Shown here piece after piece: positions 36,652-47,300 of a stretch of 64,000 bases of DNA. A program made the translations under genes and the position numbers. Each line of letters starts with the position of its first letter. Position 1 is the first letter of the stretch. The notes under the pieces are model-generated. The model saw only the letters and a program-made list of their open reading frames with translations, was not told the origin of the DNA and made no database searches. The DNA is taken from contig CM037470.1 of the NCBI GenBank assembly GCA_021014325.1, positions 5,793,647 through 5,857,646 on the forward strand, in the 5' to 3' direction. The stretch is from Plazaster borealis (Eukaryota; Echinodermata; Asteroidea; Forcipulatida; Labidiasteridae).

Positions 36652-38062
36652 CCTCAATGTCTCTCAGAAATCAACCTAAATTCAAATCATATAGGTGTAG
36701 CACAACCAGATTCAGGACAAGCCCCCTGCCTAACATGACTGAGTTGTTAAATGGAAAAGTGCAATCTTCTCCTGTAAGTCTACTACTACAGATCTTGTTT
36801 CTTGTATTTTATCAATATTTGTAGTGGTGTTTATATTCTTCTGTCTGTTTTAAGTTTATCTCCCAAATTCAATTAGTCCAATTTACATTATCTGCATATT
36901 ATGGACTGGTTGTCTTTTCTAGTGTTCATTTTTTTCTCTTGTACCAAGTTTTAATATTGTAATATTTTATATTGTAAATTTCATGTAATTCAGCATTTGG
37001 TTACAATGTGATTTTAGCAAAAAACCGATTCATAAAAAAATAGAATAAAAAAGATGGCGGTGGGGTATCCGAAGCCAAGGCCTCTTGTCACTTGTTTCCC
37101 GTACCGAAAGTGTACGTTTTCAAAGTTCCTGATTGAGCCCAAGCCAGAGTTATGGTTTAAAAAAAGGGCCATACGCTGTGTCCGCATTAATGGCCAACAA
37201 AAACAAGCCTGGCTTATGATGTATTAAATGTGACATCATTGGTGGAAGGAGAAATGTTCTGAAACGTTGGTGCTGCCACAACACTATGTGCATAGCAATG
37301 AAATTCAGGCGTTTTAGATACTTTCTTGTCATAAAACTGAACAAGGCCCATTTTGTGGGCAGTTCCGGAGAGCATTAATTTAAATGAAATATGGGAGATA
37401 GTAACAGGTATATTTTCAGCTGATTAATTATTTATTGACCGGATCAAACTCATACATGCCATATGGACAAGGTAGTCCGGCACACATTCTTCACTTTTAA
37501 CTCTTTCAAATCAACATCTGATGAGGAATAACGATAATAAAATGAAAACAAAATGTTCTGCTTGATTGTGTCTTGTTAAAAGATTCACTTTCTTGTTAAA
37601 TATTCCGTACTGCTTGCTTACTATAAATATGAATAACTTTGTGAATGGACAAACGTGTTTACAAATGTAGCATACTAGAGGGTACAAAACTGTTTGTAGT
37701 ACTATAGATTTCAGTAATTTTCAAATACGGCATTACTATAAATATATAAGCCAATTTATCTAGCTGTAAAAACAATATGAATACATATTTGGTAAAAAAA
37801 ATTGATGCTGCATACATGTATAAAAAATACAGATGTTAATATCTTTGCACAAAATTACACAAAACATTTTACTTGACAAGTTTGCTTCCAACACCAAAGG
37901 AACTTTCAGCTTCACAATAAAAAAAAAAAAGCAGACACGTACGACTACTAGTGTAGTGAGTATTTATAATGCGTCATGTTCATACATGACACTTGTGGCA
38001 TCAAATTATCAAATCTGGTGGATATCGTTACGAATGATTGTATGAAGCAAAATAACCATAAT

Positions 38063-38243
38063 ACATCAGGAAGTGTAATGATCTTTTGAATAGAAACTCA
38101 TTTTTTTTACCGATTTTTTTCGCCCAGTTTTACTTACCATTGTCTACTTGTGGATAGTACATTAAAACATTTTTTTTTTGAAACAAATTTCAGCAAAAAA
38201 GTGTGAGTTTCTATTCGAAAGATCATCACACTTCCTGATGCTA
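38063..38243. repeat. Inverted repeat next to the ANKS3 3' end
   Basis: Left arm ACATCAGGAAGTGTAATGAT with CTTTTGAATAGAAACTCA; right arm TGAGTTTCTATTCGAAAGAT with CATCACACTTCCTGATGC. It lies 120-300 bases past the ANKS3 stop, so it may be in the 3' UTR, where it would form a stem of about 38 bp. Confidence 0.9.
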
Positions 38244-38364
38244 TGTGGGGTTAGAGCCAAGAAGCAGGAGGAGTCCAGCGTAGGTTACCTTATTAAAGAG
38301 ATCAAATTGGCCTCACTTTTGCATGTAGCTAGAACTTAGGGAACGGTAGATGAGCTGGTCATGA

Positions 38365-41300
38365 TTAAGGCAACGAGTTTCCGCTCGAATTAGGTGAGAA
38401 AGTAACCGTCTGGCCATCAATTAATTGGTCCATATTGTTTGTTGCCATGGCAACAGCTCGCCCGAGCTGATGCGAGCACTGACTGAGCATGCCCAGAAGG
38501 TCCTTCATTGTCATTTTTACAAATTCCTCACCCTCTCCTCCCTGCATATGCAGATGTGACCCCGAACTGCCCAATGAGATCCCACCACTGCTCATGAAGC
38601 CTGATGATTGGTTCGTTTGTTGGCCGGTGCCCTTCAGTGTGTCGCCGGTGATCAGGCTGGAGGTGATGGCACTGACTAGTGGATTTTCTTCTGGTTGAGG
38701 AGGTGATGAGGTGTTGTCGCCAGGTCTACCCTGGGATAGGTCCAGTTGGAGTTGGGAGTTGAACTGCTGGGAGAGATTATCGAATCTCACATCTTTGGGC
38801 ATGAACAGTGGACTGGACTGGAGCCTTCTGATTAACTCACTTTGGCAGGACCTAGAAGTGAAAATGAAATCAAAGGAATAAAAGGGTGATGACAAGATCT
38901 TTAATGATAAATTGAGACTGAACAAAAAAGAGTGGCGTGTTGTGGCCGAGCACCGGACTCAAGCTCTGGTGTTTCTGATCAGCAGAGTGTGGGTATGAGT
39001 CCCGGTAGTAACACTTGTGTCCTTAAGCAAGACACTTAACCATTATTGCTTCTCTTCACCCAGGAGTAGGAATGGGTACCGGCGAGAGCAGGGAGTAACC
39101 TGCCATAGACTGGCAGCCTGTCCAGAGGGAATAAAAATATTCTCAGTTGTTTAATGCCAAGGAAACCGGATATAAACACCAGCCTGATGAGCCATATTGG
39201 CTCGGGACAGACTTTTAAGACTGAAAAGGGATCTTTGCTGCGGGATAATGGACCGATAATACGACCAATTAAGACCAAGTAATTACCCTTTTATTCTCAT
39301 TCACAAAAAATCTTCCTAAAATAATGATAATTGAAATAGAAATGCTCCCAAGCTCGCCATTTCACATCTATTGTAATTTTTATCAATTTTTTTTTTTCCA
39401 GCGCGTCTCACATAATGTTCACTTCGTTAATCTTCACATGTGGGCGCACAAGATTAATGATGAACATTTGGCACCCACGTACCAGCTGGTCTTTAACAGC
39501 TCTAACCATGTCTTTGGCAATTCAAGACAAGTAAACACTACCACATGATCTCATTTCAACCAATCAGAATGTCAGAGAACTCGTAGCCATTTATGAATAC
39601 AGATAAAATGTTAAACTGTAGGGTGTAAGATTATATAGTCAGTGCTGCTACCTGTATTTATACTGATAAACAAAAGCATACAAAGCAAAAAAGTCTCATA
39701 CTTCAAAAACGTAGTTCCACATACCTTGCAGGAAAAATACTGAATGTTGGAGTGCCATGAGCGTCACTGAGTGACAGATTTGAGCGCTATATAAGAAGCC
39801 ACTATTATTATTATGACCCTACCTTTAAAGGCATCGTTTGGTAATTACTCAAAATATATATTAGCATAAAAACTGACTTGGTAACGAGCAACGGAGAGCT
39901 GTTGATAGTATAAACATTGTGAGAAACGACTCCCTCTGAAGTAACGTAGTTTTTGAGAAAGAGGTAATTTCTCACTAAAATAATAAAAATTTCTTGCAAG
40001 AAGTTTTTATTATTCTATCTGAAAGCACACAAATTTGTACAACAAGGGTGTTTTTTCTTTCATCATTTTCTTGCAACTTCGATGACCAATTGAGCCCAAA
40101 TTTTCACAGGCTTGTTATTTTATGCATATGATGGGATACACCAAGTGAGTACACTGGTCTTTGACAATTTCCAAACGTGTACGATGCCTATAAGAAACAA
40201 GACAACTTTATTTTAACTGACCTGACACTGTCATACAGCTGCCTCATATTATGGCAAAGTTTCCTGGCATCGGACACCAGGCTGAGAAGCTGTTGGTATG
40301 TCTTCCGGTCCTCCACGAGGCATCCTTCCACCACACTCCTTAGCTCCTTCTCCTGCATCACCTGGGCCTCTGCTTCGCCCTTCTTGACCATTGCCTTCAT
40401 CCCCAAAACAAAAAAGTATCTTGATTAGACAACAGCCAGCAGACTATCCAGGAGATCAGCAGGAAATTTGATGAGAATACCAAGACATTTTTGTCTTGTG
40501 TTTTTAAAACTTTGGGGCATTAAAGTGATAAATTTATCATATGGACACATTAACTGTTTACTTGTTTCTTTTTGCAAATGGCAGCCCCCCCCCTCAAAAA
40601 AAGAAAAACCCAACAGGTCACAGTAGTGCCCTCAAGAGTCCTCTACCCTATTCTGAAAACTGTGTGGCTGTGCTATTTTTCAGAAGGGATTTAAACCGGT
40701 CACTAGCGACCGGTCGGCGCGTGAAAGAGTTAACAGATAATTCAATTAATAAATGTACAGGTTATCAAACAGAAAACAAGGAATGCTCGAACTTACCTCC
40801 TGCAACTGAATGGCCATTTCTTGCATTGCTGTCTCCACTCTATCAGCATAGACTTGCTCTAGACTGTCAGAAAATGGTCTTGCCTGACTGTGCCATCTGG
40901 CGATAGCATTGGTCATTTTCCGGCGTGGTCCCATCAGTCTGTGAACCATAACACAGTTTTATGTTCAAAACTTGTTTTGCTTAAACGTGCACGTAGAGTG
41001 GATCGACCACAGGCTTGATTTACTTTAATTTCAATTTTTCTGGTTGTGAAGACAATGGACTCTCAGAAAAGCGAACTTAATCACTGTACTAGCCAAGAAC
41101 CCAATGGGGAGAAGACAAGGAAGGAAGTTTCAATTTTAGATGTGGGAAGAAAACCTCAAAGACTTTTAGGGGCCTGTTCTAGGAAAAAACCCACGCAGTC
41201 AGGTAGGGAGGAGAAAACCCAATCCACATAATGCCCCCGGCGTGATTTGAACCGGGGTCCTAGAGGTGGGTGGTCAGGTTGGTGTAGAGGTTGGTGTAGA

Positions 41301-44300
41301 GGTATAGAGGTCTCTTTCCTCACTTTCCACCTGTAGGACCTTGGTTCGAATCAGGCCGGGGGCACTATGTGGACTACGTGGGTTTCCCTGGAATAATTCT
41401 CTTGGGTTTTCAAGTCCTCCCACATCTAAAACTGAAATTTCCTTCCTTGTCTTCTCTCCATTGGGTTCTTGGCGAATACAGTGATCAAATTCACTTTCTG
41501 AGAGTCCATGACTTCACAACCAGAATAAATGAAATGAAATGAAATGAGGAAAGGTACCACTACGCCAACCCAGGCCATACTTAAGCCATACGTTTGCACA
41601 TTTTAACTAGACAATTCCAGGGGTTATGAGCGAGCAGGTCATACTGCAAATAACTGGCATGGCGAGATCAATCACCCCTGAGAGGAGGTTAGCCTCACTC
41701 TCAATTCCATGACACATAAAATGAGCAGTAATGGGAAAAGGGTCTGAAGTCTATGTGTCAGAATAACACAATAATCAGTTTATATATTTTGCTTTATCTA
41801 CAGGCGCCTCAAAGTGCTTTAATAATATAATTTGTTTAAAGACAGATGTGCTAAGATTTACAATTATGAGACCCATTTATATAGCACCTTGTAAGGGTTT
41901 ACAAGGTGATGTGGCACAATCTGCAGCAAACTACGCCAGAAACACCGGGGCGAGCCCCTTCTCTTAACAATAAGTGTACTGGTTCTTTTTAAGTGATTTA
42001 TCCAATACACACAGGCAACGGCTTTATGACCAATCCAAAGGACGAAGCAATAATGGTCAAGTGTCTTGCTCAAGGACACAAGAGTTAAGACCGGGTCTCG
42101 AACCCACACTCTGCTGATCAGAGATCCCAGAGCTTGAGTCTGATGTGCTTGACCGCTCGGCCACCACAAGGCGCTCTGTCTGTTTCTATCTCAGGTATAG
42201 TATACTATGACATCTACTGTTTGACTTAAAGAAACACTGTTATTTATACTCACTTTATCCCCACCTCCTTCAAATCACTGTCTGTCAGAGTCAGGAATAC
42301 TCTCAAATCCACATCCTGCTCCTCAAAAACGTGAAAATACTTAGTTCTGAGCCCAAGGCTCTCAAGAAGATGCTCCAGGTCATTGTGGGGGTACGAGTGT
42401 TGTTTTGTATCACCGGTTGTGTCGTGGGGTGTGTCCTGGGTAAGGTCACCAGATAAAGGTGGTACGCTGGAATGGTACCCAACACTGTTGGAATACTGGT
42501 CAATGGTTGCAGCTGGATGCACCTGACTAGAATGTGACAAGGACAGATTAAGGGAACCACTTAAAGTTGGTATCCCGTGATTTTGTGCAGCCAACCCACC
42601 GGACTGTGTTAGAAACTGGGAGTCCAGACCAAACCCTCTCCTACTCAGGTCTGCCGATATCATCTGTGAAAGCTGGTCGTTGAGTTCACCTGCAAACACG
42701 GCATTCTCCGAAGAATTTGAGCTTGGTGTCTGTGGAAGACTGAAGCTGGACGCATCGGAGGACTGATCCTCGATGCTGGAGTGACTACCTCCCCGATTGA
42801 GAGCAAGTGCTGCAGCAAAGCCCCCGCCGCTGCTGCTGTTGCTGGAGTTGCTGCTCTTGATGGTCAGGGTACCAGTTTGGCAAAAAGCAGGGTCGTCATC
42901 CTCGTTGGCTGGCTCAACGGGCGGGAATGAGCTGAGCCATGGACTTGCTGCAACAATTATAACATTGTATGTTACACCTGACATCATAACACACCATTTA
43001 ATGACTTAGTTATTTTTTTCTAGAAAGATATTCTTTCCTAGAAAGTTATGTTACTCCGAGAACTACAGATCCCAAGCATTGGCCACCATCGCCGAGGTCA
43101 AACAATGGAATCGTGACTCTCAGCCAATGATAGGTCTTTATTGATCTCAGTGAGGGCGCTGTTTGGGTCATATGTGATGTCATATTCAAGGGGTCTATTT
43201 CAGTAGTTTCTCTACGGAAGTATGGAGAACATGCTGTGACGTTATGCAGAGGCTAAAACCTTGACCCCTTGCATTAATGTCACACACTGATGTCTGCCAT
43301 GCTAGTCATTTTGGGAGTCATCCGCAAATGCAAAAAAGACAATCACATTTGAGGAAAAGGGAGAATGAGGGAATCTACCAGTTTTGTCTCCAGGTGTTCC
43401 CAGTGAATGTTCCCCCTGGTGGATTGGAGAGTCGGGAACATGGCTGCTTGGTAAATGGCCACTTAAATGCTTTCCATCTCCATGATAGCCTGCATTTTAT
43501 AACCAACAAGAACAAGGGAAACATGAAATCCACCCACTGATTATAAGTAGCACTATTGGAGCACCGTTCCGAAGTCACTGGAGAATCATCTAGATCAGGG
43601 CCCAATTTCATAGAGCTGCTTAAGCAGAAACTATTGCTTAAACATTTTATGCTTAGCAATAATAAGCAGGATACCAGTCACAGATTGTACATGTGACAAG
43701 GTATTTTGGCTGGTAACCTTAATCTGCTAAGCATATTTTGTGTGCTTTAGCTACTTTTTATGTTTAAGCAGCTCTATGAAGTTGGGCCCCGATTGGCACA
43801 AAGGTAGATCTACTGCAGAAAGCAGCTCTCTTAGGAACATCAAGGATCCTGCGAAAGACCCTTGAGATCTAAGACTATGGGACCAAGCCAGACTCCAAGA
43901 GTTACCAGCACAAAGAAAACGTTGATCTTTCTTATGCATGCTGTCATGGCTGTGATATCATGAAATAATAATGGACATTTATAAAGCATCGGCATCTGCC
44001 TGTTTTGATGGTCATGGCACTTGAACACTATTTCACTGGTCACTGCAGTGGCCATTTATTTCATTCCTTAATCAGCTCCCTGGGGAGTGTCCAGCCTGTT
44101 CTGCCAAGTATTCAGCGCGTCAAGCTAAATCAATCATAAGAACCATCTCTGCCCACAAAGGTACATTTACCCATGAGTGAAGAGAACAAATTAAAGTTAA
44201 ATGTCAATTTGCAAGAGTGTCGACAGGATATTCAAGCACAAAACTAGCTCCCACATATGTACATGTACATACATTGTACAACTGGGTGCAGAGAAGCAAC

Positions 44301-47300
44301 TAATGGTTAAATTTCTTGTTCAAGGACACCAGTTCCAGGACCAAACCAGGATGAGACATGCAAAAAATATATAATGGAATTTGCTGGGGATTCATCTCTC
44401 ACCAGTATTGGGTAAAACGGTTCCCTGCCTCGCTCCCTTGCGCTCACTCAAAAGCTTAGCCAATGTCTCGGGACCATCTCGGATGCTTGGTCCTTTGACC
44501 TTTGATCTTCCTGACCTTGTGTGAGGTCGGTTGGGTCGCTGGTAGCTCTCATCAGAAGACGATAAGTCAATGGACAGATGAAGTCCTGTGTCAGAAATAA
44601 AAAGTAACTCTTGACCTCCTTGCACAAACATCACACACAGCTACTCTCTGCCACACTTTCAAAAAATAGTTAATGGCCTGACGTTTTAACTCTAGTAGAG
44701 TCTTTCTCGAAGGCAAAATGACAACTCACCACACAATAACAGGTATACTGGTGTGACAGAAGCAGTCAAGCAGAAACGGATGAAAAGAGAGACAGAGAGA
44801 GATAAAAAGCACGCAGAAAAAACAATGAAGAAGGAGACAGGGGGGTAGAGGAAAGGGGCTGGTTTAACCACAAGAGGTTGGAAACACAAAAGACAAAATC
44901 AAAGGTGGGAAGAGGGAGGAAAAAGCAATTCATTAGTGAATGAGACAGACTAAAAAGGGGGAATATCTGTGAAAAAAGGAGTAGACAAAGACAAAACGTT
45001 TTCAAAAACTTGAGATTAAATTAAGCAAACCTCAAACAAAGTCAAGACAAGAGTAATTTGAGTCCAACTTTCTTCAAAGCATTAGTCCAGAAAAGTCAAA
45101 TTATTTACTTGGATATACACGTGTCATACAGTTAAGAGACGTATTTCTATTTTTTATGTTTAATTATTTTATTTATTAGTTTTGGTTGTGAAGCCTAAGA
45201 TTCTCAGAAAAACGAACTTAATCACTATACTGGCCAAGAACCCCATGGACAGAATACAAAGAAGGAAAATTCAGTTTTATATCTGGGAGGAAAACCTTAG
45301 AGATTTATTCCAGGGAAAAACCAGGACTGAAAACCAAATCCACAAATAATGCCCCCGGCAGGATTCGAACCAGGGTCTCAGAGGTGGAAGACGAGGAAAG
45401 AAAACCACTACGCCAACCTGCAACCTTTCAGCATTGTGACAAGCGACTAACCTGCTTCACTACGGAGGCTGCTGGGGGACATACCGTAGCTGTCAATAAG
45501 CCCAACGATCTTCATGTGTCCATTCATCAGTGCCAGCGAGCGGGCCGTTTCCCCATTCTGGTTTGTCAGGTTCACATCGACGCCCTGAAGGTGATAAAAG
45601 GGTAAAAGGAATTACTTCAGGGTTAAGTTTAACCAGAACATAGTTGCAAAGGTTTGATGATGCATTATGTATGCATTAAAGGGATTGTATATGTTTGGTA
45701 ATTGGAACCCGCTGTTTGTTTCAATCTGACATAGTTGTGCCAAGTGTTAATTCTGTTCTAATGTTAACTTGAACAAATTATTTGCATTATACAGAAATTG
45801 AAAAGTTATTTATAACAACTTGCTATGGGTATTTTTATTTTCAAGAAAAATAACATTATTTTGATATGGGCGAGATTTGCACAGTCTATTGAGTGAAAAA
45901 TAACACACAAACAACCCCCTAAAACACCTCTTACATGCTCCAGTAGTGAATTGACGATGATTTCATGTCCTTCTGCGGCTGCCATCATGAATGGAGTTAA
46001 TCCAAGTCTCGGCTCCCTGAAGTTCAAACAAAACGAAAAAAGATTTTGAGACGGTAGGTTGGCAGCAGAAATACCACAAAAATTCCATCATGCCATTCTG
46101 CTTATGGCTTCTGACTGGCACTCCTGAACAACGATATTGATAAAATAGGGAGACCGCCACTATTGGGGCTAAATAGCTCAGTTGATAGAACCTGTCTTAA
46201 AATGTTTCTGTTTGTTCAAGTGCCTTGAGTATCTTATTGGTAGATATACGTGCGGTATATAAGACTACATTATTATTATTACGTTAATAAGTAGGTGGCA
46301 GGTTAAAATCCTATTTTAGTTAATTGTTTTTGTTCACCCAAAAATTAATAAAATTTACCCAATCAGTTTGGTTTATTACTTGAAAATAAACAAAAAGGTT
46401 AAAATTATCTCCAAGATTAGGCCATGTAAAAAAGAAATTGTTGTTTATTATCCTTCCTTTTCAATTTCTGCAGGTTGTGAAGAGAAGCAATAAATGTCTT
46501 GCTCAAGGACACAAGTGTCATGAACGGGATTCGAACCCACACTCCGATGACTCAGCCACCAGAACTTGAGTCTGGTGCGCTAGACCACTTGGCAATAACA
46601 CTGCTGCAGTCTCACCACTTAACCTGATGCTGCTCTCTACCTGTACAAGACAACTATATGTCCCCTGATGGAGTACTGTTGTCACATTGGGGCCGGAGCT
46701 TCTGCCTGTCATTTATCTTTATTAGATTAGAGTGCAGAAGTGTATTGTTAATATTGTTGGTAAAGGGTTGGGATCAACATTACAACCCCTTTTCCACCCT
46801 AGGTCTGTAGCCAGCCTGTGTCTTTTCCACAGATATTTTCATAGTAAATGTATCACCAGTGTGTCCGACCTGGTTCCTCCTATCAGGATGTTTGAGCATG
46901 GAACCAGGCTCTCTGCTTCTTCTCACCCATACACTCTTGCTTTGCTGAGAAGTAGAACAAAGAGCCATTCCAACAGCTTTATTCCATGTACTGCATCTCT
47001 TTGGAACTCCCTGTCTGGTGCATGTTTCCCTCCATCCTACAATCTTGACTGTTTTAAGAGGAATATAAATTCCTACCTTCAGCACCCCTGAGTTATTTTT
47101 CTTCTTGTAGCCCCTTAATACAGAGAGTGGCTTTTTTAGCCTTGTTTGGGGCGAACATGCATAAAACAAAATTAAAACAAAAATCATCAACATCAATGAT
47201 ACATCCCATGGCTCACCTTGTGTTGATATTGGCTCCATTATCCAGCAAGAACTGGACAACTTTCTGATGACCTGCATACGTTGCATAGAACAGGGATGTC

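Larger units (their letters stand above)
17216..38364. other. 21-kb region with no gene I can support
   Basis: Between the profilin poly(A) signal and the ANKS3 stop codon. Open frames are short, of low complexity or inside repeats, and none resembles a family I know. It holds inverted-repeat elements (19145-19483, 23341-23486, 24797-24977, 29442-29795, 33448-33629, 36517-36651, 38063-38243), SINEs (33985-34290, 35474-35555, 35910-36300), several minisatellites, and homopolymer runs (C/A near 17467, T/G near 23890, C near 24620). Short exons of an unrecognised gene or noncoding RNA could be hidden here. Confidence 0.6.
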
